In this document: positions 1 to 8,555 of the stretch, one piece after another
How the letters are laid out: each line of letters opens with the position of its first letter
Position numbering within the stretch: the stretch's first letter is position 1
Assembly (NCBI GenBank): GCA_947588785.1
Contig: CANPZN010000010.1
Span: forward strand, 1-39,163
Length of the DNA: 39,163 bases
DNA from: Candidatus Gastranaerophilales bacterium
Lineage (GTDB): Bacteria; Cyanobacteriota; Vampirovibrionia; Gastranaerophilales; Gastranaerophilaceae
Direction of reading: 5' to 3'
Notes under the pieces: generated by a model
The model's input: only the letters and a program-made list of their open reading frames with translations
What the model was told of the DNA's origin: nothing
Database searches by the model: none
Program-made: the position numbers and the translations under genes

Positions 1-79
1 AAGTTCCTGCAATACCTGAACGATTATCATTTGTAAATGGCTGTATCCTTGATGTTATATATGCTATATCTTCTTCCAT
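1..79 (-). CDS. Start of an unidentified protein, cut by window edge
   Basis: Reading the minus strand from an ATG at 77-79 gives an open frame of 26 codons running off the left edge, beginning MEEDIAYITSRIQPF. No stop interrupts it. There is no clear Shine-Dalgarno sequence in the A/T-rich bases upstream. The fragment is too short to assign to a family. It would be divergent from the small hypothetical gene starting at 271. That it is a real gene is likely from position and open frame but not proven. Confidence 0.5.
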   Translation of the reverse strand, partial: MEEDIAYITSRIQPFTNDNRSGIAGT

Positions 80-270
80 TATATTTTTTTACTATTTTTG
101 TAGTATTGTTACGTATTTTTATAAAAACAATTTTCATTTTTTTCTTAATATTTCTTAATATATGTATAAAATATGTAAATTTATAAATTTGAATTTACTT
201 TTTTATAATATAACAATTCGGAAATCAATTAACAATAATAAATTAGGAATGTAAGTAAAGGAGAAAAGTA
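80..270. promoter_or_regulatory. Divergent intergenic region with probable promoter for the 271 gene
   Basis: This very AT-rich spacer holds a TATAAT hexamer at 204-209 on the plus strand, about 60 nt before the 271 start. I see no good -35 box at 16-18 nt spacing, so only the -10 is supported. A Shine-Dalgarno AAAGGAG lies at about 258-264. Nothing else is recognisable here. Confidence 0.4.
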
Positions 271-699
271 ATGACAATGGCTTTTTTAAGCAATAATTTA
301 TCTGTTAATACAAATAATAGAGCAATATCTGCAAATTGTACGTTTAAAGGCAATATCCTCAATGATTTTGATTTAACAAATACAAAATCTGAAAATGACG
401 TATTTGAATTGCAAACAACTCAAAAGAAAGAACCGCCAAAAATAAAATATATAAGATTATTCTTTAACAGATTGAGAAAAGATCAAATAAATGAAATTAA
501 TGAATCCGGACAATTACCTAAAAATGCTAAATTCGTTGATAATGGACGTGTAAGATTAACATGGAATTTAATAAATTTCACAGCCGGTACTCATAAATTA
601 CCTAAAGGCTATGAACTTAAAAATGATATATTAGGTTTTACTCACGTTGTTCGTGAAGAAACTAAAGCATGGTACTTAAAAGAAAACAATCCTGAATAA
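271..699 (+). CDS. Small hypothetical protein, 142 aa
   Basis: I do not recognise this protein. It has a clear ribosome binding site (AAAGGAG ending 7 nt before the ATG) and a rho-independent terminator 30 nt after its stop, so it is very probably a real monocistronic gene. There is no signal peptide and no membrane segment. The first 50 residues are Asn/Thr-rich and look disordered; the rest is mixed alpha/beta, with a basic stretch (KIKYIRLFFNRLRKDQ) near residues 57-72 and several aromatic residues towards the C-terminus. It may be a lineage-specific family. Confidence 0.75.
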   Translation: MTMAFLSNNLSVNTNNRAISANCTFKGNILNDFDLTNTKSENDVFELQTTQKKEPPKIKYIRLFFNRLRKDQINEINESGQLPKNAKFVDNGRVRLTWNLINFTAGTHKLPKGYELKNDILGFTHVVREETKAWYLKENNPE

Positions 700-731
700 T
701 ATATACAAAAAATTTATTTACTTTATTGAGT

Positions 732-756
732 GGAGAATATTTTCTCCCTTTTTTTT
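732..756 (+). terminator. Rho-independent terminator after the 271-699 gene
   Basis: A 6-bp stem GGAGAA / TTCTCC with a 4-nt loop is followed by a run of eight T at 749-756. It lies 30 nt downstream of the stop at 699. A TTG-initiated extension of the next frame would run through it, which argues for the later ATG start of that gene. Confidence 0.8.
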
Positions 757-757
757 G

Positions 758-763
758 TATAAT
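758..763 (+). promoter_or_regulatory. -10 box (TATAAT) for the YkgJ-type gene, leaderless geometry
   Basis: A perfect TATAAT sits directly after the upstream terminator and ends 7 nt before the ATG at 771. Transcription would therefore begin at or next to the start codon. There is no Shine-Dalgarno sequence. No convincing -35 box is visible at standard spacing. Confidence 0.55.
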
Positions 764-770
764 ATCTCGT

Positions 771-1370
771 ATGATTGAAAATTATAAAATTTATTTAGAC
801 TTTATAAGTAAAAAAATTTCAAATTTTTTTGAAAAACAAAAACCTTATATAAAATGTACAAAAGGTTGCGGCAGATGTTGTAAAAATGCTGAATTTCCAT
901 ATTCTAAAATGGAAATGAAATATCTCCTCTGCGGTTTTTTATCTTTAGATCCCAAAACACAAGAAAAAATCGAACATCAATTGCAAATTACCGCTGATAA
1001 TAAAAAAGCTTTTAAGGGTGACAAATTTTTGTATGATTGTCCGTTTTTAATTGATGAATCCTGTAGTGTATATGAATATAGAGGAATTGTTTGCAGAACG
1101 TTCGGTTTAATAGAAAATGTTACTAATGGAAAATCTAAAATTCCTTTTTGTGCTTATCAAGGACTCAATTATTCTAATGTATTAGATGAAAAAAATCATA
1201 TGCTTTCAACTGAAAAGTATGAAAATCTCGGAATAGATCAAGAACCCTTAGGTTTTAATATCAATTATAACCTATTAACAGATGAAGCATTTGAAAAAAA
1301 ATTTAATTTTAAATTTGAAGAAAAATTACCATTAATTGATTGGTTTATGGATCAAGACAAAAAAGAATGA
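771..1370 (+). CDS. YkgJ-family cysteine cluster protein
   Basis: This 199-residue protein matches the YkgJ / UPF0153 cysteine-cluster family, thought to bind zinc or an iron-sulfur cluster; its biochemical role is not established. The N-terminal motif is CTKGCGRCC (about residues 29-37), followed by a CPFL...CSVYEYRGIVCRTFG block and a final PFC, in the family order. The frame is open further upstream from a TTG at 726, but that part overlaps a terminator, so I place the start at ATG 771, which has a TATAAT 7 nt before it. Its TGA stop lies inside the terminator stem shared with fusA. No signal peptide or membrane segment is seen. Confidence 0.88.
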   Translation: MIENYKIYLDFISKKISNFFEKQKPYIKCTKGCGRCCKNAEFPYSKMEMKYLLCGFLSLDPKTQEKIEHQLQITADNKKAFKGDKFLYDCPFLIDESCSVYEYRGIVCRTFGLIENVTNGKSKIPFCAYQGLNYSNVLDEKNHMLSTEKYENLGIDQEPLGFNINYNLLTDEAFEKKFNFKFEEKLPLIDWFMDQDKKE

Positions 1371-1392
1371 GGTTAATACCTCATTCTTTTTT
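1359..1392. terminator. Bidirectional terminator between the YkgJ gene and fusA
   Basis: A perfect 15-bp stem (core AGAATGAGGT / ACCTCATTCT) with a TAAT loop has A-runs on the left and T-runs on the right, so it ends in U-tracts on both strands. It lies between two convergent genes and includes the stop codon of the plus-strand gene. Confidence 0.9.
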
Positions 1393-1440
1393 ATTAAATT
1401 TTTTGCTAAAAGCAATCAATTTTTCTTCAGATTTAATCTG

Positions 1441-3525
1441 CTATGCTCTAGCCCCGGATTTTGAAATAATTTCTTCTTGTACGTTTGTTGGTACTTGTTC
1501 ATATTTCAAAAATTCCATTGAGAATGTACCACGTCCTTGTGTGTTTGAACGTAAATCCGTTGCGTATCCGAACATATTTCCTAACGGAACCGTTGCCCTT
1601 ACAATTACATTTCCGGTATTACCTACAGGCTCTTGTCCTTCAACACGTCCTCTTCTTCTTGAAATATCACCGATTATTGTACCTGTATATTCATCAGGGA
1701 TTTCAATTTCAACTTTCATCATAGGCTCTAATATACATGGTCTTGCTTTTTTACATCCGTCTTTTATTGCCATGGAACCGGCAATTTTAAATGCCATTTC
1801 TGATGAATCGACTTCATGGTATGAACCGTCATAAAGTTCAACTTTAACGTCTATCATAGGATATCCAGCTAAGATACCGCCTTCAAGTGCTTCTTCCATA
1901 CCTTTTCTTGCAGGTTCAATGTATTCTTTCGGAATAGCTCCGCCAACAATCTTATTTTCAAATACAAAGCCTTCGTTTTCACCAGCAGGAGAAATTCTGA
2001 TTTTAACATGCCCGTATTGACCTTTACCGCCTGATTGACGAATAAATTTAGAATCTTGATCAGCATTTCCTAAAATTGTTTCACGATATGCAACTTGCGG
2101 CTTACCAACGTTAGCATCAACTTTAAATTCTCTCAATAAACGGTCAACAATAATATCTAAGTGAAGTTCGCCCATGCCTGATATAATTGTTTGTCCTGTT
2201 TCCGTATCTGATTTAACTCTGAATGAAGGATCTTCTTCAGCAAGTTTTTGAAGAGCAATGCCCATTTTATCTTGGTCTGCTTTTGTTTTAGGTTCAATGG
2301 CTACAGATATAACAGGATCCGGGAATTCCATTTTTTCTAAAATAATAGGTGCATTTTCATCACATAAAGTATCACCTGTTGTTGTATATTTTAAACCTAC
2401 TGCAGCACAAATATCACCTGCATATACTTCTGTAATTTCGTTTCTTTGGTCAGCATACATTTGAACCAAACGTGAAATTCTTTCTTTGTTTCCGTTTGTA
2501 GCATTTAATACGTATGAGCCTGCAGTTAATTTACCTGAATATACTCTCAAGAATGTTAAACGTCCTACATATGGGTCTGTCATAATTTTAAATGCCAATG
2601 CTGAAAATGGTTCTGCTTCTGATGAATGTCTTGCTACTTTTGTACCGTCTTCCAATTCACCTTCTATAGCTTTTACATCTACGGGTGATGGCATATAATC
2701 CATTACCGCATCAAGTAATAATTGAACACCTTTATTTTTAAATGCAGTACCGCAAGTTACTGGAACAATTTTATTTTCACAAACAGCTTTTCTTAATACT
2801 TTTTTTAGTTCTTCTATTGTTGGTTCAACACCATCCATAAACTTCATCATCAAATCATCATCAAATTCTGATATTGCTTCAACTAATGCAGCATGGTATT
2901 CTTGAGCCTTTTCCATCATATCTGACGGAATATCTTCTTCTCTGATATCTGTACCCAAGTCATTTGTATAAATTTCAGCCTTCATACGCATAAGGTCTAT
3001 TAAACCGGTAAATTTATCTTCAGCACCTATCGGTAATTGAATCGGAACCGCATTCGCATTTAATCTGTTTTTTATTTGATCAACAACTCTATAAAAATTT
3101 GCACCGGTTCTATCCATCTTATTTACAAATACCATTCTCGGTACTTCATATCTGTTTGCCTGTCTCCAAACTGTTTCAGATTGAGATTGAACACCGCCTA
3201 CTGCACAAAATACAGCAACAACACCATCTAATACACGAAGTGAACGTTCAACTTCAATTGTAAAATCAACGTGTCCGGGGGTATCGATGATATTAAATTG
3301 GTGATTCTTCCACATTGCAGTTACTGCTGCTGACTGGATTGTTATTCCTCTTTCTCTTTCCTGTTCCATAAAGTCGGTAACTGCAGCACCATCATGTACT
3401 TCACCGATTTTATGAGTTTTACCTGTGTAGAAAAGTATACGTTCTGTGGTAGTTGTTTTACCTGCATCTATATGAGCAGCAATACCAAAGTTTCTAACTC
3501 TTTCTAATGGAACTTGTCTTGCCAT
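1441..3525 (-). CDS. fusA: Translation elongation factor G
   Basis: EF-G is the GTPase that drives ribosomal translocation and, with RRF, ribosome recycling. The 694-residue protein has the usual length. It begins with the G1 loop [12 protein letters not shown] (about residues 17-28), then the RERGITI switch, DTPGHVDF and NKMD motifs, followed by the domain II-V sequence ending in KSGARA. A Shine-Dalgarno AAAGGAAA precedes the ATG. The gene stands alone, not next to rpsL, rpsG or tuf as in a classical str operon. It ends at the bidirectional terminator shared with the convergent YkgJ gene. Confidence 0.98.
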   Translation of the reverse strand: MARQVPLERVRNFGIAAHIDAGKTTTTERILFYTGKTHKIGEVHDGAAVTDFMEQERERGITIQSAAVTAMWKNHQFNIIDTPGHVDFTIEVERSLRVLDGVVAVFCAVGGVQSQSETVWRQANRYEVPRMVFVNKMDRTGANFYRVVDQIKNRLNANAVPIQLPIGAEDKFTGLIDLMRMKAEIYTNDLGTDIREEDIPSDMMEKAQEYHAALVEAISEFDDDLMMKFMDGVEPTIEELKKVLRKAVCENKIVPVTCGTAFKNKGVQLLLDAVMDYMPSPVDVKAIEGELEDGTKVARHSSEAEPFSALAFKIMTDPYVGRLTFLRVYSGKLTAGSYVLNATNGNKERISRLVQMYADQRNEITEVYAGDICAAVGLKYTTTGDTLCDENAPIILEKMEFPDPVISVAIEPKTKADQDKMGIALQKLAEEDPSFRVKSDTETGQTIISGMGELHLDIIVDRLLREFKVDANVGKPQVAYRETILGNADQDSKFIRQSGGKGQYGHVKIRISPAGENEGFVFENKIVGGAIPKEYIEPARKGMEEALEGGILAGYPMIDVKVELYDGSYHEVDSSEMAFKIAGSMAIKDGCKKARPCILEPMMKVEIEIPDEYTGTIIGDISRRRGRVEGQEPVGNTGNVIVRATVPLGNMFGYATDLRSNTQGRGTFSMEFLKYEQVPTNVQEEIISKSGARA

Positions 3526-3578
3526 TTTCTTTTTCCTTTATTATCTCTACTATTTAAAATTCTTATTAGCATTCGCTA

Positions 3579-3584
3579 ATTATA
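3579..3584 (-). promoter_or_regulatory. Probable -10 box of fusA
   Basis: TATAAT on the minus strand, about 54 nt before the fusA start codon, in an AT-rich leader. No strong -35 box is visible. The spacing leaves room for a normal leader with the AAAGGAAA ribosome binding site. Confidence 0.45.
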
Positions 3585-3617
3585 ATCTTTACATAAAAAT
3601 AATTTTTTTAAAAGATA

Positions 3618-3669
3618 TCCGAAAAAATTTCACCGGTTCATTTAAGGTGTAAATGAAAATTTTCTCGGA
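3618..3669. repeat. Palindromic dispersed repeat between fusA and the SGNH pair
   Basis: The element begins TCCGAAAAAATTT and ends with the inverse, AAATTTTCTCGGA, giving an imperfect palindrome. The right arm AAAATTTTCTCGGACAT recurs at about 31236-31251, and related TCCGAGTAAATTTT-type ends are found at about 5800 and 10181. The right arm also supplies CGGACA at 3666-3671, which fits the -35 position of the next gene. Confidence 0.6.
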
Positions 3670-3694
3670 CATATATAAAAACTTATGATATATT
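3666..3694 (+). promoter_or_regulatory. Promoter of the SGNH gene pair, leaderless geometry
   Basis: CGGACA (3666-3671, four matches to TTGACA), a 17-nt spacer and TATATT (3689-3694) end 6 nt before the ATG at 3701. There is no Shine-Dalgarno sequence before the ATG, so the transcript is probably leaderless. The -35 lies in the end of the palindromic repeat. Confidence 0.5.
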
Positions 3695-3700
3695 AACTAT

Positions 3701-4717
3701 ATGAAAAAACTTTTAATTATTTTAATAAACTTAATTTTATTTATCTTATTATTTATTTGTGTTGATTATTTTTCTGCAAAGTATCAGTATTATATTTCAA
3801 ATAAGAATATATCGGAAATGATGAAAAATCATAAAGATTTTGACACATTGGGAGAAAAATTTAAATCAGAAAAATTCAGATATAATTTACAATTAATCCA
3901 TTTTAAAAGATTTTGGGATGAACAAAGAAAACATTTTGATAATGAAAGAAGAGTTGTTAAACCTAAAAACATTAATAAAAACGGACAAAAAGCAATTATA
4001 GTATTTGGTTGTTCCTTTGCTGAAGGTGCTTTTCTTGAAGATAACGAAACATTTGAGTATAAATTATCCAATTTAACAAATTACACTGTGTACAACAGAG
4101 GTTTTTCAGGATTCGGACTCGGGCAAATGGTCTGGCAGACTAAACAAAAAGAGTTTTATGAGGATATAAAAGAACCTGTTGATTATGTAATTTATATTTA
4201 TATTCTTGACCATTTAAGAAGAATTTATGAGCATAAATATGGTCATATTAATGTTTATTTAGGATACGAAGAAAACAATGGAAAATTAATCGAAAAGAAT
4301 CCTTTAACACTTCAGTTAAACAGATTTTATTTAATTTCTAATTTCTTTCAAAACATTATTTTTTCTAAAATTTATCTTAATAAAAAAAATGATGATAAAA
4401 ATTTTGATTTAATAAAATTACACTTTGAAGAAGCAAGAAAAGAACTGCAAAAAAGATATCCAAATGTAAAATTTATAATTATTAAACATCCGTTTGGAGT
4501 TATGACTTCTAATGATATGGACTCTTATTCATTATTAAATTCTTATACAACAAAGAGATGGCAAGAACTTGAAGATGAAGGTTTTTTAGTATACGATTTA
4601 AAAGATGTTCTTGATGTTGATATTACATCAGATGAATATACATTCCCTGATGGACATCCGAATGAAAAAGCCTGGAATATCGTTACAAAAAAATTAGTTA
4701 AAGATTTAAATTTATGA
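3701..4717 (+). CDS. Membrane-anchored SGNH-hydrolase-like protein, copy 1
   Basis: This 338-residue protein has one N-terminal hydrophobic segment (about residues 4-22) and then a probable extracytoplasmic domain. An SGNH/GDSL-like nucleophile block GCSFAEG (Ser105) follows a hydrophobic strand, with a YNRGFSGFG block after it and a DGHP (Asp317, His319) block near the end, which fits the catalytic acid/His position. Such enzymes remove or transfer acyl groups on envelope glycans, but the substrate cannot be read from sequence. The next gene is a tandem paralog overlapping by 4 bp (ATGA), so the two are translationally coupled. The last 22 residues are identical in both, while the rest is clearly diverged. 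Confidence 0.7.
   Translation: MKKLLIILINLILFILLFICVDYFSAKYQYYISNKNISEMMKNHKDFDTLGEKFKSEKFRYNLQLIHFKRFWDEQRKHFDNERRVVKPKNINKNGQKAIIVFGCSFAEGAFLEDNETFEYKLSNLTNYTVYNRGFSGFGLGQMVWQTKQKEFYEDIKEPVDYVIYIYILDHLRRIYEHKYGHINVYLGYEENNGKLIEKNPLTLQLNRFYLISNFFQNIIFSKIYLNKKNDDKNFDLIKLHFEEARKELQKRYPNVKFIIIKHPFGVMTSNDMDSYSLLNSYTTKRWQELEDEGFLVYDLKDVLDVDITSDEYTFPDGHPNEKAWNIVTKKLVKDLNL
4648..4715 (+). repeat. 68-bp exact direct repeat, copy A (3' end of SGNH copy 1)
   Basis: These 68 bases, from TGATGGACATCC to AAATTTAT, are identical to 5649-5716. They cover the last 22 codons of each paralog and the first base of the stop codon. The neighbouring upstream sequence of the two genes differs at many sites. Confidence 0.95.
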
Positions 4718-5718
4718 AAAAACTATTATTAAATTTAATAATAATTCTTTTAATAATATTAGCAACAGATTTTGCTATTACATATAAAAATTATTTAACT
4801 TCCGTTAATGTGGAAAAACAAAATTTTATTAACAGAAATCTTGATATACATTCAGAAGAATTTAAGCAAAGTATTCCAAAATTTAAATATTCACTAAGGT
4901 TGATTCCTTTTAAAAATTATTATAAAAATTTTTCAAAAAACTTTTTAACATCTTACAAGAGAATTGCCGTAGGAAATGATAAAAACAAATCATCAATTAT
5001 TATTTTCGGTTGTTCTGTTGCTGACGGATTAGCTTTAGAACATAATTTTGCCGGACAATTATCAGATTTAACCGGGAGAACTGTTTATAACAGAGCTTTT
5101 GGAAGCATGGGGCCGGCTACTCTTGTTTGGCAAACTAAAAATAAAGAATTTTATCAGACACTACTTCCTGATTATAAAAGTAATCCGCCTGAATATGCGA
5201 TTTGGGTATATATTCCTCTTCAATTTGACAGAATTTACTTTGATAAATATGCTATTTATACTCCTATAATGGTAGGATATAATGTAAAAAATAACCATCT
5301 TGTTGAAAATAAAAATATACTATTGCAATTTTGCAGACTTAATATAGTAAAATCATTAGTTGATAAATTTATCATTCAAAAACATTTTAAAGAAACAAAT
5401 GATGTTTATAATGAAAATTTTGACTTACTTAAAATCCACTTTTTAGAAGCAAAATATGAACTTCAAAAAAGATTTCCCAATATAAAATTTATTATTATAA
5501 AATTTCCCATAGTCGGTATTGATTCTTTCACAAGATTTAAAGAATTTGAACAAATCAACAGATGGAAAGAATTAGAAAAAGATTTTATTGTTTATGATTT
5601 AACAAAAGAATTAAATGTCAATTTACTTGATGAACAGTATTTAATTTATGATGGACATCCGAATGAAAAAGCCTGGAATATCGTTACAAAAAAATTAGTT
5701 AAAGATTTAAATTTATAA
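4714..5718 (+). CDS. Membrane-anchored SGNH-hydrolase-like protein, copy 2
   Basis: This 334-residue paralog of the preceding gene has the same layout: N-terminal membrane segment (about residues 4-20), GCSVADG block with Ser101, YNRAFGSMG block, a shared VWQTK motif and a C-terminal DGHP block (Asp313, His315). Its ATG overlaps the stop of copy 1, so it is probably made from the same message. Outside the last 22 codons the two proteins look only moderately similar; those last codons are identical at DNA level. Function is inferred as an acyl-esterase or acyltransferase acting outside the cytoplasmic membrane. The SGNH assignment rests on motifs only. Confidence 0.7.
   Translation: MKKLLLNLIIILLIILATDFAITYKNYLTSVNVEKQNFINRNLDIHSEEFKQSIPKFKYSLRLIPFKNYYKNFSKNFLTSYKRIAVGNDKNKSSIIIFGCSVADGLALEHNFAGQLSDLTGRTVYNRAFGSMGPATLVWQTKNKEFYQTLLPDYKSNPPEYAIWVYIPLQFDRIYFDKYAIYTPIMVGYNVKNNHLVENKNILLQFCRLNIVKSLVDKFIIQKHFKETNDVYNENFDLLKIHFLEAKYELQKRFPNIKFIIIKFPIVGIDSFTRFKEFEQINRWKELEKDFIVYDLTKELNVNLLDEQYLIYDGHPNEKAWNIVTKKLVKDLNL
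5649..5716 (+). repeat. 68-bp exact direct repeat, copy B (3' end of SGNH copy 2)
   Basis: Second copy of the 68-bp identical block; see 4648-4715. The copies lie 1001 bp apart in the same orientation. Confidence 0.95.
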
Positions 5719-5775
5719 TTTTGTTAAGAATTATCAACAATTAAGTATTTATTATTAAAGTTTAATTCCTTATCT

Positions 5776-5887
5776 TCCGATTTCTATATTATCAATATAT
5801 CGGAGTAAATTTTCATTAGCTTCAACTTTTCAATGCCACGCATAAAGGCTAAGTTTGCTTTGGTCAAATAAAATTTATGCCGAGTAA
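5776..5887. repeat. Palindromic repeats of the dispersed family
   Basis: A short palindrome at 5776-5804 has arms TCCGAT / ATCGGA and TATATT / AATATA. It overlaps a second imperfect inverted repeat that runs from CGGAGTAAATTTTC at 5801 to the inverse AAAATTTATGCCGAG ending near 5885. The middle part, CTTTTCAATGCCACGC, resembles the inverse of GCGAGTGGCGTATTGAAAAG near 10226-10245. No gene is seen between 5719 and 5936. Confidence 0.55.
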
Positions 5888-5936
5888 AAAAATAAATAGG
5901 AAGGCATTATATTTTTTTAATAAGGAGAATTTCATT

Positions 5937-6155
5937 ATGTTCCAATTCGTAAAAAAGGGTAAATATAAAAGTTTAATCGGTAATACAAAAGAATCTATTG
6001 AAGCAATTCAAAGATATTTAGATTCACATTCAAGCTCTAAAAAAATACAAGTTGAAAATACCGATGAACCGGCTTCTTCCATAAATAGAATTTTACAATC
6101 AACAGCTTGTGAAGAAACAAACTCTGAAATTCAAAAAATTATTGATAATTTATAG
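5937..6155 (+). CDS. Small hypothetical protein, 72 aa
   Basis: I do not recognise this protein. The frame is open from an ATG at 5877, but AAGGAG at 5922-5927 fits the ATG at 5937, and the upstream part overlaps a repeat; I therefore start it at 5937. It begins MFQFVKKGKYKSLIGNTKES and has an amphipathic, Ser-rich middle, no signal peptide and no membrane segment. A hairpin with a T-run follows it, just before asnS. It is probably a small cytoplasmic protein with its own message. Confidence 0.6.
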   Translation: MFQFVKKGKYKSLIGNTKESIEAIQRYLDSHSSSKKIQVENTDEPASSINRILQSTACEETNSEIQKIIDNL

Positions 6156-6177
6156 TTTTTATAATGAAAATATGATA

Positions 6178-6222
6178 AAATTAACCCACAAGTATTTTAA
6201 ATAACAAAAGGGTTAATTTTTT
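6178..6222 (+). terminator. Hairpin with T-run directly before asnS
   Basis: The arms AAATTAACCC (6178-6187) and GGGTTAATTT (6210-6219) form a 10-bp stem around a 22-nt loop, followed by more T up to the asnS ATG at 6223. It may be the terminator of the small upstream gene, or a leader structure of asnS, since TATGAT at 6171-6176 is a possible -10 upstream of it. asnS has no Shine-Dalgarno sequence. Confidence 0.6.
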
Positions 6223-7506
6223 ATGAAAAAAATTTGGATACGTGACATTAAAGACTATGAAGGAAAAGAAGTAACACTTCAAGGCTGGTTATATAATAAA
6301 CGTTCAAGCGGAAAACTTCATTTTCTGCAATTGCGTGATGGTACTGCAGAAATTCAAGCTGTTGTATTCAAAGGTAATGTTTCTGATGAAGTTTTTGAAT
6401 CGGCAGATAGAATTCCGCAGGAAAGTTCCGTAGAAATAACAGGAACCGTAAAAAAACATGATCGTTCAAAAATTGGATTCGAGCTTGATGCTAAGGATAT
6501 TAAAGTTATTTCGATTGCAAATGATTATCCAATTACCCCGAAAGAACACGGCACACACTTTTTAATGGAACACAGGCATTTATGGTTGCGTTCTTTAAAA
6601 CAAAAAGCTATTTTGAACATACGTCACAGAATTATAAAATCAGTACGTGACTTTTTTGATTCACACGGGTTTACCCTTGTAGATGCACCAATATTTACCC
6701 CTAATGCTTGTGAAGGTACAACAAATCTTTTTGAAACTGATTATTTTGATACAAAAGCATATCTGACACAATCAGGACAATTATATATGGAAGCAGCTGC
6801 AATGGCAGTAGGAAAAGCTTATTGTTTCGGCCCGACATTCAGAGCTGAAAAATCTAAGACCAGACGTCATCTTACGGAATTTTGGATGGTAGAACCGGAA
6901 ATAGCATTTGCTGATATCTATGATGACATGGATTTAGCTGAAGAATTTATTGAATACATTGTTCAACAAGTTTTGGAACATAATAGAGCTGATCTTGAAA
7001 CTCTTGAAAGAGATATTTCAAAATTAGAAAATATTAAACGCCCGTTTCCAAGAATTTCTTACGATGAAGCAATCGAAATACTTCATAAAAAAGGTAATAA
7101 TACGCCTTGGGGCGAAGATTTCGGCGGTGATGAAGAAACATTAATTTCAGAAGAATTTGATAAACCTGTTATGATTCATCATTATCCGATGGCAGTTAAA
7201 GCATTTTATATGAAACAAGACGGAAATAAAGCCGCTTGTGTTGATGTCATTGCACCTGAAGGTTATGGTGAAATGATTGGCGGAGGACAGCGTGAAGATG
7301 ATCTTGAAAAATTAAGAACAAAAATAAATGAACAGGGTCTATCTGAAGAAATATTTGATTGGTATTTAGACTTAAGAAAATATGGGTCTGTTCCGCATGC
7401 CGGGTTTGGACTCGGTATTGAAAGAACCGTTGCTTGGATTTGCGGACTTTCTCATGTACGTGAAACTATTCCGTTCCCAAGATTAATGGATAGGATTAGA
7501 CCGTAA
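6223..7506 (+). CDS. asnS: Asparaginyl-tRNA synthetase
   Basis: This class IIb synthetase charges tRNA-Asn with asparagine in the cytoplasm. The 427 residues comprise an N-terminal OB-fold anticodon-binding domain ([20 protein letters not shown], about 20-40) and a class II catalytic domain. Motif 2 is seen as [21 protein letters not shown]-like sequence near residue 205, and motif 3 as GFGLGIERT near the C-terminus. The NLFETDYFD and [12 protein letters not shown] segments favour AsnRS over AspRS. The gene starts directly after a hairpin and has no clear ribosome binding site. It leads a tight cluster with ruvC (3-nt gap), a membrane protein gene and mtnA. Confidence 0.96.
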   Translation: MKKIWIRDIKDYEGKEVTLQGWLYNKRSSGKLHFLQLRDGTAEIQAVVFKGNVSDEVFESADRIPQESSVEITGTVKKHDRSKIGFELDAKDIKVISIANDYPITPKEHGTHFLMEHRHLWLRSLKQKAILNIRHRIIKSVRDFFDSHGFTLVDAPIFTPNACEGTTNLFETDYFDTKAYLTQSGQLYMEAAAMAVGKAYCFGPTFRAEKSKTRRHLTEFWMVEPEIAFADIYDDMDLAEEFIEYIVQQVLEHNRADLETLERDISKLENIKRPFPRISYDEAIEILHKKGNNTPWGEDFGGDEETLISEEFDKPVMIHHYPMAVKAFYMKQDGNKAACVDVIAPEGYGEMIGGGQREDDLEKLRTKINEQGLSEEIFDWYLDLRKYGSVPHAGFGLGIERTVAWICGLSHVRETIPFPRLMDRIRP

Positions 7507-7509
7507 TAA

Positions 7510-8007
7510 ATGAGAATTATAGGCATAGATCCGGGGCTGGCTATTGTTGGCTACAGTATTTTAGATACAAATGAAAATGAATGTATATTAACTACATCAG
7601 GTTCAATCCAAACAGATAAAACTAAATCTGATGCGTCAAGATTATTTGAAATCCAAACCGATTTACAAACAATAATTGATAAATACAAACCTCAAACAGC
7701 AGGTATAGAAAAACTTTTCTACTTTAAAAATCAAAAAACAATTATCCCTGTTGCTGAAGCAAGGGGAGTTATTTTATCAGTTCTTGAAAAAAATAATATT
7801 CCTATCTATGAATACACCCCAATTGAAGTTAAACAAATGATTACAGGTTATGGAAGAGCTTCAAAAAATGAAGTCGCAAAGTTAGTTGAAATGTCTGTTA
7901 AATATAAAAAACTTCCAAAACTTGATGATACTGTTGATTCAATTGCCATTGCCCTTTGTTGTTTAAGATCTGATTTTATATCTTGTAAAAATTATAATAA
8001 TACTTAA
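7510..8007 (+). CDS. ruvC: Holliday junction resolvase RuvC
   Basis: RuvC is the endonuclease that cuts Holliday junctions within the RuvABC complex. The 165-residue protein has the normal length and the four catalytic acids in place: Asp7 in GIDPGLAIVGYS, Glu67 in AGIEKLFYFKNQKT, and Asp140/Asp143 in DDTVDSIAIALC. The ATG follows two tandem stop codons of asnS (TAATAA), so translation is probably coupled. ruvA and ruvB are not in this window. Confidence 0.97.
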   Translation: MRIIGIDPGLAIVGYSILDTNENECILTTSGSIQTDKTKSDASRLFEIQTDLQTIIDKYKPQTAGIEKLFYFKNQKTIIPVAEARGVILSVLEKNNIPIYEYTPIEVKQMITGYGRASKNEVAKLVEMSVKYKKLPKLDDTVDSIAIALCCLRSDFISCKNYNNT

Positions 8008-8018
8008 TTGAGGTTATC

Positions 8019-8552
8019 ATGGTTGACAGATCTTTATTTAAAATAATTATAATTGTTTCAATGTTAACAAGTGCCATTGCCGGACTTTTAGCTATCATCC
8101 CATTATTTACAAATTTAATTATTTGTATTGTAATGTTTTTTTTAGCCCCATTTATTTTAATATATTTTAAAAATTTAAACTTGTTAAGATTACATCCGAG
8201 TAAATCTCAAAATAATGAACGTGAGCAAAAGGAAAGACAGCAAATTTCCAATCAATCAGATTCACAGTACGACAGCGAATTATACATAAATACAGATCAA
8301 GGCATAATGATCGGCGGAATTTCAGGTTTTTTTGGATTTATAGGATTTTCAGTAATTTTTCTACCTTGTGCCTTATTAATCGACACAATATTTAAAACAG
8401 CTTCACTGTTTTGGGTAAAAGTTTTATTTCAAAATTATATTTTTGTTATGGGCGGAATATTTTTAGGATCACTGTTAAGTGCCTTATTTAATGCTTTTTC
8501 AGGATTTTTAACAGGATATTTTTATCAATTTATATATACAAAAAAGAGGTAA
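8019..8552 (+). CDS. Hypothetical membrane protein, 177 aa
   Basis: I do not recognise the family. Four hydrophobic segments are visible (about residues 7-30, 32-50, 96-123 and 138-165), with a polar Gln/Ser/Glu-rich loop between the second and third (about 55-90). Gly-rich packing motifs (GIMIGGISGFFGFIGF and GGIFLGSL) mark the second half. The start has a GAGGT ribosome binding site. It lies in the asnS-ruvC-mtnA cluster, 11 nt after ruvC and 3 nt before mtnA, so it is probably co-transcribed, but the context does not suggest a specific job. Confidence 0.75.
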   Translation: MVDRSLFKIIIIVSMLTSAIAGLLAIIPLFTNLIICIVMFFLAPFILIYFKNLNLLRLHPSKSQNNEREQKERQQISNQSDSQYDSELYINTDQGIMIGGISGFFGFIGFSVIFLPCALLIDTIFKTASLFWVKVLFQNYIFVMGGIFLGSLLSALFNAFSGFLTGYFYQFIYTKKR

Positions 8553-8555
8553 TTT

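Noticed and set aside
726-770. TTG-initiated N-terminal extension of the YkgJ-type protein
   Set aside because: It overlaps a rho-independent terminator and the promoter -10 box; the ATG at 771 aligns with the family.
5877-5936. Upstream ATG extension of the 72-aa protein
   Set aside because: It reads through a dispersed repeat and lacks a ribosome binding site, while AAGGAG fits the ATG at 5937.
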